Notes: generated by a model from the letters alone, not told the origin. A DNA stretch of 64,000 nucleotides from Alphaproteobacteria bacterium (GCA_017308135.1 JAFKFM010000008.1:248001-312000); one strand, 5' to 3'; positions 16,737 through 29,594 are shown, counted from the first letter of the stretch. Numbers and translations: made by a program.

Positions 16737-17658
16737 TCCGCATCCTCGCATTCTGCCTTGGCTTGCTGGCCGGGCCGGTTTTGGCGCAAACGCCGGGCCC
16801 TGTGCCCGAGCGTTTGCCGCCGCCGGCCCCGCCGCCGCGCATCGCCGAGGATTTCCTGCAAGGCAAGGCGGAGTTCGCGAAGAACAATCTCGGCCCCGCT
16901 TATTTGCTGCTGCTGCCTTTCGCGCAGCGCGGCAATCCGGAAGCGCAATTCATCATCGGCAGCATTTCGGATACCGGGGGCGGGGGCATCGATCTGGACC
17001 CGCACGAAGCCGCCCGCTGGTATCGCATGGCCGCCCAACGCGATTGGGCGCCGGCGCATTATCGTCTCGCCAAATCCTACGCCGCCGGGCGCGGCGTGGA
17101 ATTGTCGGCCGATCGCGCGCTCGATCATCTGCAGCGCGCGGCCGAACTCAACTTCACGCCCGCGATCCTGGATCTCGCCGGTTTGCTCGACGACGGGCGC
17201 GGCGTTGTCGCCGATCGCGAGAAAGCGTTCGCTTGGTACAAGCGCGCCGCCGATCTCGGCAATACCGAGGCGCGGTTCCTCGTCGGTGAACGCACCTATC
17301 GCGGCGACGGCACACCCGAGGATCGCGACCTTGCCAAGGAATGGTACGGGCTCGCCGCCGCGCGCGGCCATCCGGGCGCGATGTTCCGCTTGGCGCAGAT
17401 CGGCTTCGGCCGCGACCAAGGGGTCGACTACCGCATCAACGCCTATTTCCAGCTGACCATGGCGATCCAGCGCGGCGGCCCGGCGATCCGCACGGAAGCC
17501 CAAGCGCTGCGCGATCAGTTGAACCGCAACATGATCGACGTCGATATCCAGGCGGCGATGCTGCGCGTGCGCAATTGGAAACCGTCGCCGCCGCTGCCCG
17601 GCGAGCCGATCGACCCCGAAGATCCCTATAACCGGCCCGAAGGCCCGCCGGTCACGCG

Positions 17659-17662
<4 letters not shown>
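16733..17662 (+). CDS. Exported Sel1-like repeat protein
   Basis: A 309-residue protein with a signal peptide (residues 1-19, ending VLAQ) and a proline-rich stretch. About five Sel1 repeats follow from residue 45 to 240, seen as units such as [40 protein letters not shown] and [18 protein letters not shown]. Sel1 repeats form helical solenoids that bind other proteins; the partner is unknown. The C-terminus is Pro/Glu-rich. The gene overlaps the Rid gene by 4 bases, and its stop shares CTAA with the convergent uvrA. Confidence 0.8.
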
Positions 17663-20556
<2,894 letters not shown>

Positions 20557-20562
20557 GGGCGG

Positions 20563-20591
20563 AATATAGGGCGGGGGTCGCTTGTTTTCGA
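20563..20591 (-). promoter_or_regulatory. Possible leaderless promoter of uvrA
   Basis: TATATT (20563-20568, minus strand) ends 6 bases before the uvrA ATG. A 17-base gap leads to TCGAAA (20586-20591), a weak match to TTGACA. The short distance predicts a leaderless mRNA. Confidence 0.4.
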
Positions 20592-20651
20592 CGGGCACGA
20601 GCGGCGCTGTGGATCGTTTTCTTCCGTCCCGAAACCTGTTATTTAACGCGA

Positions 20652-21449
20652 ATGCATTTACTTATTTTCTCTCTTTTTAGTATTTTTCTGGCCGCGCCCG
20701 TTGCGGCGGAACCGGCACGTTTCGCGGGCTGCCGCGAGGTTTTTGCGGCCCAAACGCCGCCGGTCGAACGTCTCGATACGATCGAAACCTGCCGGCCCGG
20801 GCGCGACGGGGCGTCCTTCGCCGTCGCTTTTGCGCCAGCACGGCGCGCACCCGCCTGGGCGGGCTATTCGTTGACCCGCGCCCAGGCTTTGACAGGATCG
20901 CCGAGGCGCTTGGCGGATTTCTCGCCCGATCCCGATCTGCCGAAGGATTTGCAGGCGCGCGACGCCGATTTCCGCCGCTCGGGCTTCGATCGCGGGCATC
21001 TCGTGCCCTCGGCCGTGGCGGGGCGGCTGTCGCCCGGCGCCAAGATCGCGAGCTATTGGTACAGCAATGTCGCCGCACAGAACCCCAACCATAATCGCGG
21101 GCTGTGGGCGCAGGTCGAAGCCTGGGTGCGCGAACGGGCCAAGGAAACCGGCGAAATTCGGGTGATCGTCGGGACCGTTTTCGACGAGCACGCTGTCCCG
21201 ACCTCAATCGGGGCGGGCGTGGCGGTGCCGAGTCATTTCTTCCTGACCGTTTACGCGCCGGGCGACGCCAAGCTCGCCACGCTGATCGCCGAAAACGGCC
21301 CGAACGCGACGGAGGATTGGCGGGCGCTGGACGATCTCGCCCCCCGATTGCGCGCGCTGGAGGCCCGGATTTCCGAGCTTTTGCCGGCCGAGCGGCGGCC
21401 GAACGTCCGCGGGACGCTCGACTTGGACTATTGGGCCTTGCGTAGATAA
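20652..21449 (+). CDS. Exported DNA/RNA non-specific endonuclease (NUC1/Serratia nuclease family)
   Basis: A 265-residue protein with a signal peptide (residues 1-18, ending VAAE). The active-site motif of the His-Asn-metal nucleases is present as [13 protein letters not shown], with the catalytic His in DRGH, and the downstream [11 protein letters not shown] supplies the metal-binding Asn. Three cysteines may form disulfides. Such enzymes cut single- and double-stranded DNA and RNA without sequence specificity, here in the periplasm or outside. The gene lies between the divergent uvrA and ssb, an adjacency that is otherwise usually direct in alphaproteobacteria. Confidence 0.85.
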   Translation: MHLLIFSLFSIFLAAPVAAEPARFAGCREVFAAQTPPVERLDTIETCRPGRDGASFAVAFAPARRAPAWAGYSLTRAQALTGSPRRLADFSPDPDLPKDLQARDADFRRSGFDRGHLVPSAVAGRLSPGAKIASYWYSNVAAQNPNHNRGLWAQVEAWVRERAKETGEIRVIVGTVFDEHAVPTSIGAGVAVPSHFFLTVYAPGDAKLATLIAENGPNATEDWRALDDLAPRLRALEARISELLPAERRPNVRGTLDLDYWALRR

Positions 21450-21494
21450 GGCGGCGAGTGCAATTTCCCGCTTCGTTCTAGCTGGGAGTCGCAC

Positions 21495-22001
21495 ATGGCC
21501 GGATCCGTCAACAAAGTCATTCTCATCGGCAATCTCGGGCGCGATCCCGAAGTGCGCTCGATGAACAACGGCGGCAAGGTCGTGAACCTGTCGATCGCCA
21601 CGTCCGAAACCTGGCGCGACAAGAATTCGGGCGAACGCCAGGAAAAGACCGAGTGGCACCGCGTGGTGATCTTCAACGAGAAACTGGGCGAAGTCGCCGA
21701 ACGCTTCTTGAAGAAGGGCTCCAAGGTTTATGTCGAGGGTGCCCTCCAGACCCGCAAATGGACCGACCAGTCGGGTGCGGAGAAATACTCGACCGAAGTC
21801 GTCCTGCAGCGCTTCCGCGGTGAGCTCACGATGCTCGACGGCAAGGGCGGCGGCGGGGGTGGTGCTGGCGGCGGCGGCGACGATTACGGCGACGATTACG
21901 GCGGGGGCGGCGGCAATGGCGGCGGTGGCCGTTCGTCGGGTGGCGGCGGCGGCGGTTCGCGCAAGCCCTCCGGCCCGATCGACGACGATATTCCGTTCTG
22001 A
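21495..22001 (+). CDS. ssb: Single-stranded DNA-binding protein
   Basis: A 168-residue SSB. The OB fold spans residues 1-112 ([21 protein letters not shown] at the start, [23 protein letters not shown] in the middle). A glycine-rich linker of about 45 residues with Asp-Asp-Tyr units follows, and the acidic tip DDDIPF at the C-terminus recruits partner proteins such as repair enzymes. It protects single-stranded DNA during replication and repair. GGGAG sits just before the ATG. The tautomerase gene starts 9 bases downstream, and one terminator serves both. Confidence 0.97.
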   Translation: MAGSVNKVILIGNLGRDPEVRSMNNGGKVVNLSIATSETWRDKNSGERQEKTEWHRVVIFNEKLGEVAERFLKKGSKVYVEGALQTRKWTDQSGAEKYSTEVVLQRFRGELTMLDGKGGGGGGAGGGGDDYGDDYGGGGGNGGGGRSSGGGGGGSRKPSGPIDDDIPF

Positions 22002-22010
22002 GCTGTCTCG

Positions 22011-22205
22011 ATGCCCTTCATCAATATCAAGATGACCGCCGGTGCGACGAAGGAACAGAAGTCGCAGATCGTGCGCGAATTCACCGATACGCTGGTGCGC
22101 GTGCTGGGCAAGAACCCGCAGAACACGCATATCGTGATCGACGAAGTGACGCGCGAAAATTGGGGCCATGCGGGCATTCTGGTGAGCGACCGGCCCAAGG
22201 CCTGA
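22011..22205 (+). CDS. 4-oxalocrotonate tautomerase-family protein
   Basis: A 64-residue protein starting MPFINIKM, so Pro-1 becomes the catalytic N-terminal base after Met removal. Length and the DEVTRENWG segment fit the 4-OT family. In canonical 4-OT, Arg11 and Arg39 bind the substrate; by simple alignment these are Ala and His here, so activity on 2-hydroxymuconate is doubtful. No aromatic degradation genes are nearby. It is co-transcribed with ssb and followed by a strong terminator. Confidence 0.82.
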   Translation: MPFINIKMTAGATKEQKSQIVREFTDTLVRVLGKNPQNTHIVIDEVTRENWGHAGILVSDRPKA

Positions 22206-22230
22206 GTGCGGCTTTCCCGAATCGAAAACG

Positions 22231-22265
22231 GGCCTCGATTGCAGCGCAATCGAGGCCTTGTTTTT
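22231..22265 (+). terminator. Rho-independent terminator after ssb-tautomerase
   Basis: A 12-bp perfect stem (GGCCTCGATTGC at 22231-22242, GCAATCGAGGCC at 22246-22257) with a 3-base loop is followed by TTGTTTTT. This is the clearest terminator in the window. Confidence 0.93.
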
Positions 22266-22326
22266 ATCCCCAATCCGCGGCCAAATTCGCGCGTGATTTC
22301 AGCGGGTTGCGCGCCGGTTTTCGGCG

Positions 22327-22355
22327 TTGTGAGCGCATGTTGCGATTGCTAGACT
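22327..22355 (+). promoter_or_regulatory. Candidate gyrA promoter
   Basis: TTGTGA (22327-22332), a 17-base spacer and TAGACT (22350-22355) lie 37 bases before the gyrA start. A second TAGACT at 22382-22387 sits 5 bases before the start but lacks a matching -35 box. Confidence 0.45.
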
Positions 22356-22392
22356 CCCGCTTCGTTTTCGCCCTCGTTTTGTAGACTGGCCC

Positions 22393-25149
22393 GTGACCGA
22401 AACAGCGCCTCCCAACGTTCCCGGCCCCACCGATATTTCGCCCGTCTCCATCGAAGACGAGATGAAGCGCAGCTATCTCGATTACGCGATGAGCGTGATC
22501 GTGAGCCGCGCTTTGCCCGATGCGCGCGACGGTTTGAAGCCCGTGCATCGGCGCATCCTGTTCGCGATGCAGGAGGCGGGCTACGACTGGAACCGCCCGT
22601 ATCGCAAATCGGCCCGCGTCGTCGGCGACGTGATGGGTAAATATCACCCGCACGGCGACAGCGCGATTTACGAATCCATGGTCCGCATGGCCCAGGATTT
22701 CTCGATGCGGCTGATGCTGATCGACGGCCAGGGCAATTTCGGCTCGATGGACGGCGATCCGGCGGCGGCGATGCGCTACACCGAAGCGCGCCTCACCAAG
22801 GTCGCATCGCTGATGCTGGCGGACCTGGAAAAAGACACCGTCGATTTCCAGCCCAACTACGACGACAGCTCGCAAGAGCCCACGGTCGTCCCGGCGGTGT
22901 TTCCGAATTTGCTGGTTAATGGCGGCTCGGGCATCGCCGTCGGCATGGCGACGAACATCCCGCCGCATAATCTGGGCGAAGTGATCGACGCGTGCTGCGC
23001 CTATCTCGCCGATCCGGCGATCTCGCTCGACAAGCTGATCGAACTCGTTCCCGGTCCCGATTTCCCGACCGGCGGCATCGTGCTGGGGCGCGGCGGTATT
23101 CGCGAAGCCTATCGCACCGGCCGCGGCTCGGTCATCGTGCGCGGCCGCGCGAATGTGGAGGAAATCCGCAAGGATCGCGAGGCGATCGTCTTCACCGAGA
23201 TTCCCTACCAGCAGAACAAGGCGCGTCTGCTGGAGCGCATCGCCGAATGCGTGAACGAGAAGATCATCGAAGGCATTTCCGATCTGCGCGACGAATCCGA
23301 CCGCGACGGCGTGCGCGTGGTGATCGAGCTGAAGCGCGACGCGAACGCGGAGATCGTGCTCAATCAGCTCTACAAATACACGGGCCTCCAGACCAGCTTC
23401 AGCTTCAACATGCTCGCCCTCAACCGGGGCAAGCCGGAGCTGATGGGCCTAAAGGAATTGATCCAGGCCTTCGTCGAGTTCCGCGAAGAAGTCATCACGC
23501 GCCGCACGCGCTTCGAATTGCGCGAAGCGCGCAAGCGCGCGCATATCTTGATCGGCCTCGCGGTCGCGGTCGTCAATCTCGATCCGGTGATCGAACTCAT
23601 CCGTAAGTCGCCCGATCCGGTCGTGGCGCGCGAACGCCTGCTCGAACGCGATTGGCCGGTCGCCGATATCGCGTCCTATATCGAACTGGTCGGCGAGCCG
23701 GGCCGGGGCGTGATCGACGGCACCTACAAGCTGTCGGAAGAGCAAGCCCGCGCGATCCTGGAATTGCGCCTGCAACGCCTGACCGGGTTGGAGCGCGACA
23801 AGATCCTCGGCGAGTTGAAGGAGATCGTCGACAAGATCGCCGATTTCCTCGACATCCTCGCCTCGCGCGAACGTCTCTATTCGATCCTGAAGGCCGAGCT
23901 GATCGCGATCCGCGAGGAATTCGCCGACAAGCGCCGCACGACCTTCGAAGAAGGCGACGGCGATCAGGATATCGAAGACCTGATCGCGCCCGAAGACATG
24001 GTCGTGACGGTCACCCATGCGGGCTACATCAAGCGCACGCCGCTTTCCGCCTATCGCGCGCAACGGCGCGGCGGCAAGGGCCGCGCCGGCATGGCGACGC
24101 GCGAGGAGGATTTCGTGAGCCAGGTCTTCGTGGCGAACACGCACGACCCGGTGCTGTTCTTCACGAATAAGGGGCTTGTCTTCCGGCTGAAATGCCATCG
24201 CTTGCCGCTGGGCAACCCGCAAGCGCGCGGCAAGCCGATGGTCCAGCTTCTGCCGCTGGCCGACGGCGAAACGATCGCGACCGTGCTGCCCTTGCCGCGC
24301 GACGAAACGCTGTGGAGCAGCCTCAACATCATGTTCGCCACGTCGGCGGGCAATGTGCGGCGCAACGCGCTATCGGATTTCGAGAACATCATGGCGAAGG
24401 GCAAGATCGCCATGAAGCTGGAGGAAGACGGCGAGCGTCTGGTCGCGGTGCAGCCTTGCACCGAGCGGCAGGACGTCGTGCTGGCCACGCGCTTAGGCAA
24501 GTGCATCCGCTTCCCGGTGACCGACGTGCGCGTCTTCGCCAGCCGCAATTCGACCGGCGTGCGCGGCCAGAAACTGGCCGCGGGCGACGAGATCATTTCG
24601 ATGACCATGCTGCGTCATATCGAGCTCGATACGGCCGAGCGCGAGGCGTATCTCAAAATGGCCCGCGCGCGCCGGGGCGGGGCCGACGATACGGCCGAAA
24701 CGGCGGCGCCGGACGACGGCGAGGCGGCGGCCGCGCAGGCCGTGACGCTGAGCGAGGAACGCTATGCCGAGCTCGCCGAGGCCGAGGAATTCCTGCTGGC
24801 GATCACCAGCAAGGGCTTCGGCAAGCGCAGCTCGTCCTACGAATATCGTCAGACCGGGCGCGGCGGCTCGGGCATCGCCAATATCGAACTGACCGAGAAG
24901 AACGGCGACGTCGTCGCGTCCTTCCCGGTCGCCGAGGGCGATCAGCTGATGATCGTATCCGACGCCGGCACGCTGATCCGCACGCCGATCGACGATATCC
25001 GCATCGCGCGCCGCCAGACCCAGGGCGTTACGGTGTTCCGGGTGGGCGAGGGCGAGCGCGTGGTTTCCGTCGCGCGCCTGGGCGATCTGGGCGGCGACGA
25101 AGCCAATGGCGAGATCGCCGACGGCGCCGAGGGGAGCGGGGGCAAATGA
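22393..25149 (+). CDS. gyrA: DNA gyrase subunit A
   Basis: A 918-residue GyrA starting at GTG. The breakage-rejoining domain contains the catalytic Tyr129 in [11 protein letters not shown]. The quinolone-resistance region [15 protein letters not shown] has Ser90 and Glu94 at the positions of E. coli Ser83 and Asp87, so there is no classical resistance change. The C-terminal beta-pinwheel carries the GyrA box QRRGGKG. An acidic Ala/Asp-rich insert (about residues 760-790) interrupts the C-terminal domain, as in other alphaproteobacterial GyrA. With GyrB it introduces negative supercoils. The stop overlaps the coaD start (ATGA). Confidence 0.97.
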   Translation: MTETAPPNVPGPTDISPVSIEDEMKRSYLDYAMSVIVSRALPDARDGLKPVHRRILFAMQEAGYDWNRPYRKSARVVGDVMGKYHPHGDSAIYESMVRMAQDFSMRLMLIDGQGNFGSMDGDPAAAMRYTEARLTKVASLMLADLEKDTVDFQPNYDDSSQEPTVVPAVFPNLLVNGGSGIAVGMATNIPPHNLGEVIDACCAYLADPAISLDKLIELVPGPDFPTGGIVLGRGGIREAYRTGRGSVIVRGRANVEEIRKDREAIVFTEIPYQQNKARLLERIAECVNEKIIEGISDLRDESDRDGVRVVIELKRDANAEIVLNQLYKYTGLQTSFSFNMLALNRGKPELMGLKELIQAFVEFREEVITRRTRFELREARKRAHILIGLAVAVVNLDPVIELIRKSPDPVVARERLLERDWPVADIASYIELVGEPGRGVIDGTYKLSEEQARAILELRLQRLTGLERDKILGELKEIVDKIADFLDILASRERLYSILKAELIAIREEFADKRRTTFEEGDGDQDIEDLIAPEDMVVTVTHAGYIKRTPLSAYRAQRRGGKGRAGMATREEDFVSQVFVANTHDPVLFFTNKGLVFRLKCHRLPLGNPQARGKPMVQLLPLADGETIATVLPLPRDETLWSSLNIMFATSAGNVRRNALSDFENIMAKGKIAMKLEEDGERLVAVQPCTERQDVVLATRLGKCIRFPVTDVRVFASRNSTGVRGQKLAAGDEIISMTMLRHIELDTAEREAYLKMARARRGGADDTAETAAPDDGEAAAAQAVTLSEERYAELAEAEEFLLAITSKGFGKRSSSYEYRQTGRGGSGIANIELTEKNGDVVASFPVAEGDQLMIVSDAGTLIRTPIDDIRIARRQTQGVTVFRVGEGERVVSVARLGDLGGDEANGEIADGAEGSGGK

Positions 25150-25703
25150 GCAAGCGCATCGGCATTTACCCCGGCACGTTCGATCCGGCGACCAACGGCC
25201 ATCTCGACATCATCCATCGCGGCACGGCGCTGGTCGATCGCTTGATCGTCGGCGTCGCGGTCAATCCCGGCAAGGGCCCGCTGTTCACGCTGGACGAGCG
25301 CGTGGCGCTGGTGAAGCGCGAGGTCGCGGCGCTGCCGCTTTCGGAAGCCGCGCGCATCGACGTGGTGCCGTTCGAGAGCCTGCTGATGCAGTTCGCCGAG
25401 AAGGTCGGCGCCAAGATCATTCTGCGCGGGTTACGCGCCGTCTCGGATTTCGAATACGAGTTCCAGATGGCGGGTATGAACAAGCGCCTGGGGCCGGAAG
25501 TCGAGACGGTGTTCTTGATGGCTTCGGAAAGCCAGCAATTCATCTCCTCGCGCTTCGTCAAGGAAGTGGCGCGCCTGGGCGGCGATATCTCGCATTTCGT
25601 TTCGCCTAGAACCGTCGCGGCGGTGCGTGCGAAGCTCGCCGGTCAGCCGATCGACGCGGAAACGCCGACGATCCCCACACTCGCCCCGCGCGCACCCCTC
25701 TAA
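25146..25703 (+). CDS. coaD: Phosphopantetheine adenylyltransferase
   Basis: A 185-residue CoaD, which makes dephospho-CoA from 4'-phosphopantetheine and ATP, the penultimate step of CoA synthesis. The nucleotidyltransferase motif [14 protein letters not shown] (T/HxGH type) is at residues 10-23, [23 protein letters not shown] in the middle, and the [10 protein letters not shown] motif binds ATP phosphates. About 18 extra C-terminal residues, rich in Pro and Thr, exceed the usual length. It is translationally coupled to gyrA. Confidence 0.96.
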   Translation: MSKRIGIYPGTFDPATNGHLDIIHRGTALVDRLIVGVAVNPGKGPLFTLDERVALVKREVAALPLSEAARIDVVPFESLLMQFAEKVGAKIILRGLRAVSDFEYEFQMAGMNKRLGPEVETVFLMASESQQFISSRFVKEVARLGGDISHFVSPRTVAAVRAKLAGQPIDAETPTIPTLAPRAPL

Positions 25704-25713
25704 ATCGGGCGCC

Positions 25714-26997
25714 TCAGCCCAGCAGCAGCTTGGGCAGCCATAGCGTCAAAGCGGGAATGTAGGTCACCAGACCGAGCACGATCAGCATCGGTATGTAGAA
25801 GACCATGATCGATTTGGAGACTTGCTCCATCGATACTTTGCCGATGGCGCACCCCACGGCGAGCGTCGGCCCGACCGGCGGCGTGATCAGCCCGATGCCC
25901 AGATTGAAGATCATGATGATCCCGAAATGCACGGGGTCGATACCGAATTTCGCGATGATCGGCAGGAAGATCGGCGTGCAGATCAGCAGCATGGGCGCCA
26001 AATCCATGAACGTGCCCAGCGCCAGAAGCAGGACGTTCATGTAGAACAGGAACGTGTATTTGTCCGACGAGATCGCGACGAAGAATTCCGTCGCCTTCGC
26101 GGGGATGCGCATCAGCGTCATCATGTAGGCGAAGGCGACCGAGAAGCCGATCATGATCATGACCATGCCGACGGTGCGCACGACGCGGCCGATCAGATGC
26201 GGCAATTCGCGGATCTTGTAGTCGCGATAGATGAACACGGTGACCAGGAACGCCCAGATACACGCGACGGCCGCCGATTCCGTGGGCGTGAAGATGCCCG
26301 ACAGGATGCCGCCCAGAATGATGATCATCGTCACGAGGCCCCAAACGGCTTCGTAGGCGATGCGTCCCGCCTGGCGCAGCGAAATGACCTCGCCCTTCGG
26401 GTAGTTGCCGCGATGGGCGATGATCAGGCACAGGATCATCAGCGACAGGCCGAGCAGCAGGCCCGGAATGACACCCGCCATGAACAGATGCGCGACCGAG
26501 ACCGATCCGCCGGCGGCCAGCGAATAGATCACCATGTTGTGCGAAGGCGGAATCAGCAGCGGCTGCAACGCGCCCGAAATCGTCACGTTGACCGCGAACA
26601 AGCGCGGATAGCCCTGCTTGACCATCTGCGGAATCATCACCGAGCCGATCGACGCGGTGTCGGCGACGGACGAGCCCGAAATGCAGCCGAACATCGTGGA
26701 CGCCAGGATGTTCACCAGCGCCAAGCCGCCGCGGATGAAGCCGACGAATATCTTGGCGAGATTGACGATGCGCGCCGCCATCCCGCCTTCGGCCATGATG
26801 GCGCCCGCCAGGATGAAGAACGGAATGGCGAGCAGGGGGAAATCGTCCATGCCGTCGGAGGTTTTCAGCGCGATCGCTTCGAGCGGAATATCCATCCATA
26901 AAGCGGCGCAGATGGCCGATAGGCCCAGCGCATAGGCGACGGGCACGCCCATCAGACAGAAAACGACGAAGCCGCCGAGCAATACGAGCGCGTCCAT
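25714..26997 (-). CDS. dctM: TRAP transporter large membrane subunit (DctM family)
   Basis: A 427-residue, very hydrophobic protein with about 12 membrane helices. Signature pieces of DctM are visible: PLLAIPFFILAGAIMAEGGM, STMFGCISGSSVADTASIGS and LLIPPSHNMVIYSLAAGGS. DctM is the sodium-coupled translocation channel of tripartite ATP-independent periplasmic transporters. It begins 18 bases after dctQ. Its stop lies 10 bases from the end of the convergent coaD, with no obvious terminator between them. Confidence 0.93.
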   Translation of the reverse strand: MDALVLLGGFVVFCLMGVPVAYALGLSAICAALWMDIPLEAIALKTSDGMDDFPLLAIPFFILAGAIMAEGGMAARIVNLAKIFVGFIRGGLALVNILASTMFGCISGSSVADTASIGSVMIPQMVKQGYPRLFAVNVTISGALQPLLIPPSHNMVIYSLAAGGSVSVAHLFMAGVIPGLLLGLSLMILCLIIAHRGNYPKGEVISLRQAGRIAYEAVWGLVTMIIILGGILSGIFTPTESAAVACIWAFLVTVFIYRDYKIRELPHLIGRVVRTVGMVMIMIGFSVAFAYMMTLMRIPAKATEFFVAISSDKYTFLFYMNVLLLALGTFMDLAPMLLICTPIFLPIIAKFGIDPVHFGIIMIFNLGIGLITPPVGPTLAVGCAIGKVSMEQVSKSIMVFYIPMLIVLGLVTYIPALTLWLPKLLLG

Positions 26998-27015
26998 GTG
27001 GTGCTGTCCCCGGAG

Positions 27016-27540
27016 TTATTCGGTCGAAACGGTCTCGCGCGGGTCGTCGTCGACCTCGATCGCGGGGAAGAAATCGCCCTTCATCACGCGCTCGACCACC
27101 AGCAGCGCCGTGACGGCGCCGGCGATCGGCACGGGCAAATAGGAGACGCCGACCGACATGATCGGGAATTCGGCGATGCTCTGATACCAGGTCGTCTGCA
27201 CCAGCTTGACGCCGTACCAGAGCAGGAACAGCCCGGTCGTCAGCATGCAAAGCTCGACGGCCAGACCGAGCATGTATTTGGCGCGCCCGCGCAGCAAATC
27301 GGGAACGATGTTGACGCCGATATGCCGGTGCTCGCGATAGCAGATCAGCGCCGACAGGAACGACAGCCAGATCATCATCAGGATGGCCAACGGTTCGGGC
27401 CACGACGACGCGCTGTTGAGCACGTAGCGCGTGAACACGCCCCACGGGATGATCAGGGTGATGACGACGAGGGCGACGCCCGCGAGAAACACGCTCGTTT
27501 TGTGTAGCGCGTCCATCGCGCGGAAATAGGTCTCACGCAT
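27016..27540 (-). CDS. dctQ: TRAP transporter small membrane subunit (DctQ family)
   Basis: A 174-residue protein with four membrane helices (VFLAGVALVVITLIIPWGVF, PLAILMMIWLSFLSALICY, LAVELCMLTTGLFLLWYGV, YLPVPIAGAVTALLVVERV). The FTRYVLNSASSWPEPLA segment with its Trp-Pro-Glu is characteristic of DctQ. It supports DctM in the membrane. The gene lies between dctP and dctM and is separated from dctP by 84 bases containing a strong hairpin. Confidence 0.9.
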   Translation of the reverse strand: MRETYFRAMDALHKTSVFLAGVALVVITLIIPWGVFTRYVLNSASSWPEPLAILMMIWLSFLSALICYREHRHIGVNIVPDLLRGRAKYMLGLAVELCMLTTGLFLLWYGVKLVQTTWYQSIAEFPIMSVGVSYLPVPIAGAVTALLVVERVMKGDFFPAIEVDDDPRETVSTE

Positions 27541-27581
27541 ACGTTCGGCCGCCGGTAACGGAAATGGAGCGGGGAAGGATC

Positions 27582-27606
27582 GGTCCGGCGGCGTTGCCGC
27601 CGGACC
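27582..27606 (-). promoter_or_regulatory. Intercistronic hairpin between dctP and dctQ
   Basis: An 11-bp perfect inverted repeat, GGTCCGGCGGC and GCCGCCGGACC, flanks a 3-base loop in the 84-base gap downstream of dctP. There is no T run, so it is more likely a stabilising or attenuating stem than a full terminator. In TRAP operons the binding protein is usually made in excess over the membrane subunits, and a 3' hairpin would give that. Function is inferred. Confidence 0.7.
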
Positions 27607-27624
27607 GTGCCCTTGCGGACGGAC

Positions 27625-28614
27625 TTAGTTGACCGCCTGGATGCGGTCGATCAGCGCCTTGTGCTGGCCCGCGTACTTGTCCCAAACCGGTTTGACCGCG
27701 TCCTGGAACTCCTTCTTGTTCGGCACGGTATTCATCACCACGCCGGCGGCGAGCATCTTGCGGGTCGCTTCCTTCTCGGCCTCGTACCACAGCGCGCGCT
27801 GCTCGAGTTGGGCCTCCTTCGACAGACGCGCGACCAGCGCGCGATCGTCGGCCGACATCGCGTTCCACTGGCGCTTCGAGAAGACCAGGATTTCCGGGAT
27901 CATCAGATGTTCGGTCTTCGAGAAGTACTTGGCGTAGCGGTAGTGCTGGCCGCTGTCGTAGCTGGGTTCGTTGTTCTCGGCGCCGTCGACGACGCCGGTC
28001 TGCATGGCGTTGATCAACTGGTCGAAGCCCATCGCCACGCCGTTGCCGCCCAGCGCGTTCATCGTATCGACGAACAGGGGGTTGCCCATCATGCGAATCT
28101 TGAGGCCTTTGAGGTCCGAAACCTGCGTGATCGGGCGCTTGGAATTGTAGACCGAACGCGTGCCCGCGTTCATCCAGCATAGGCCGATCAGATTGGCCGT
28201 CGGATGGTCCGACAGCTTCTGCATGATCTCGGAGCCGATCGGACCGTCGATCACCTTCTCCATATGCGCGGCGTCGCGGAAGACGAAGGGCAGGTTGAAG
28301 ACGTTCATTTCGGGCACCAGCGGGCCCATCGGGCCGACCGAGATGCGCGCGATGTGCAAGGCGCCGACCTGGGCCTGCTCGATCATTTCTTTTTCGCCGC
28401 CGAGCTGCATCGAGGGATACATCTCGACCGAAATGCGGCCGTTGGTGGCGGCTTCGAGCTTCTTGCCCATGCGCACGACGGCTTCGACCGTCGGATAGCC
28501 GAGCGGGTGGACGTCGGTCGCCTTCAGCACCAGCTTGGATTGCGCGCGGACCGAACCGGTCGTGGCGACGATCGCCGACGCGGCGGCGGCCGTCATGAAT
28601 TGGCGGCGTTTCAT
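27625..28614 (-). CDS. dctP: TRAP transporter substrate-binding protein (DctP family)
   Basis: A 329-residue periplasmic protein. The start was set at the ATG in front of MKRRQFMTAAAASAIVATTG, which has a twin-arginine-like signal ending VRAQ; GGGAGGAG lies just upstream. Family features: LVLKATDVHPLGYPTVEAV at the start of the mature protein, QVGALHIARISVGP, and NAGTRSVYNSKRPI containing the Arg that pairs with the substrate carboxylate. The substrate is therefore probably an organic or sugar acid. A FadR-type regulator is encoded divergently. First gene of dctP-dctQ-dctM. Confidence 0.93.
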   Translation of the reverse strand: MKRRQFMTAAAASAIVATTGSVRAQSKLVLKATDVHPLGYPTVEAVVRMGKKLEAATNGRISVEMYPSMQLGGEKEMIEQAQVGALHIARISVGPMGPLVPEMNVFNLPFVFRDAAHMEKVIDGPIGSEIMQKLSDHPTANLIGLCWMNAGTRSVYNSKRPITQVSDLKGLKIRMMGNPLFVDTMNALGGNGVAMGFDQLINAMQTGVVDGAENNEPSYDSGQHYRYAKYFSKTEHLMIPEILVFSKRQWNAMSADDRALVARLSKEAQLEQRALWYEAEKEATRKMLAAGVVMNTVPNKKEFQDAVKPVWDKYAGQHKALIDRIQAVN

Positions 28615-28709
28615 CTTTGGATCTCCTCCCTGTGACCGGACGGGGGATCCCGCCGGCCGGTTATCGAGCACGTTTGGCGTATTGGTTACGTCGTACTTGT
28701 TTGAGTCGC

Positions 28710-28731
28710 GACCCGTCGTTTGCGGCGGGTC
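28710..28731. promoter_or_regulatory. Inverted repeat in the dctP/gntR intergenic region, candidate operator
   Basis: GACCCGTCG and CGGCGGGTC (8 of 9 pairs) flank TTTG in the 143-base divergent region. Two GTAC-centred sites (28693-28696 and 28753-28756, the latter against the gntR start) are further candidates. Any of them could bind the FadR-type regulator encoded at 28758. Confidence 0.4.
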
Positions 28732-28757
28732 GGAACTTCGTGCTAAAAATTTGTACG

Positions 28758-29555
28758 ATGACCCGACAACAAAAGTCCAGCACCGTTTCGGCCGGCGTGG
28801 CGGCGAATACAGAAAGCGCCGCCATGATGACGCCCGTGCGCCCCGGGCGCAGCCTGACCAAAGAGGTCGTCGACCGTTTGATGGCCGAAATCGCCAGCGG
28901 GCGCTGGCCGGCGGGGCAGCGTCTGCCGACCGAGCGCGAATTGGTCGAAGGCATGCAGGTCAGCCGCACCGTGGTGCGCGAGGCGGTCGCGGCGCTGAAG
29001 GCGCGCGGCCTCGTCACCACGCGCCAAGGCTCGGGCGCCTTCGTGTCGCAAGCGCCACGCGACGAATTTCGTCTCGATCCCGAATTGCTGCGCTCGCTCG
29101 ATTCCGCGATCAACGCGCTCGAACTGCGCTTGGCGCTGGAAACGGAGGCCGCGGGCTTGGCCTGCCAGCGCGCGACACAGCCGGCCCTCGAAGCGATCGC
29201 GGCCGCGCATCAAGCTTTCGAGCGCGCGATCGATTCCGGCCGTTCGGCGGCCGACGAAGATTTCGCCTTTCATGCCGAAATCGCGCGCGCGACCGGCAAT
29301 CCGCATTTCCCCGAATTGCTGCGCATGATGGGCGGTTTCGTCATCCCCCGGCGCGACGAGAAGGTCTGGCGGATGACGGCGGCGGGGCAGGCGGCCTATC
29401 TCAAACGCATCCGCGACGAGCATCGCGCCATCGCTGAAGCGATCCAGGCGCGCGACGGCGACTCGGCGCGACGGGCGATGCGCCGGCACCTGACCAACGC
29501 CGCCGAACGCTACCGGAATTTCGTCGCGGCCTCGGAAGCCGTGCCCGCCGTATAA
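28758..29555 (+). CDS. FadR-subfamily GntR transcriptional regulator
   Basis: A 265-residue regulator. The winged helix (about residues 32-100) contains LPTERELVEGMQVSRTVVRE and RQGSGAFV, typical of GntR proteins. The C-terminal FCD domain (about 110-255) has the metal-binding pattern with FAFHAEIARATGN and later EHRAI and RRHL histidines, so it probably binds a carboxylate effector through a metal ion. It is divergent from the TRAP operon and very likely controls it in response to the transported acid or a breakdown product. No catabolic genes for that acid are linked here. Confidence 0.88.
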   Translation: MTRQQKSSTVSAGVAANTESAAMMTPVRPGRSLTKEVVDRLMAEIASGRWPAGQRLPTERELVEGMQVSRTVVREAVAALKARGLVTTRQGSGAFVSQAPRDEFRLDPELLRSLDSAINALELRLALETEAAGLACQRATQPALEAIAAAHQAFERAIDSGRSAADEDFAFHAEIARATGNPHFPELLRMMGGFVIPRRDEKVWRMTAAGQAAYLKRIRDEHRAIAEAIQARDGDSARRAMRRHLTNAAERYRNFVAASEAVPAV

Positions 29556-29594
29556 GCATTTGATCGATATTCGGAAATAAGCGCGACGGCGAGG

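Noticed and set aside
20557-20651. SOS/LexA box between uvrA and the nuclease gene
   Set aside because: No GTTC-N7-GTTC or close variant is present in the gap.
21840-21960. Glycine-rich tandem repeat-like DNA (GGCGGCGG units)
   Set aside because: It encodes the flexible linker of SSB; low-complexity coding sequence, not an independent repeat element.
22651-22680. Quinolone-resistance change in gyrA
   Set aside because: Ser90 is retained, and Glu94 in place of Asp keeps the acidic residue, so there is no reason to call resistance.
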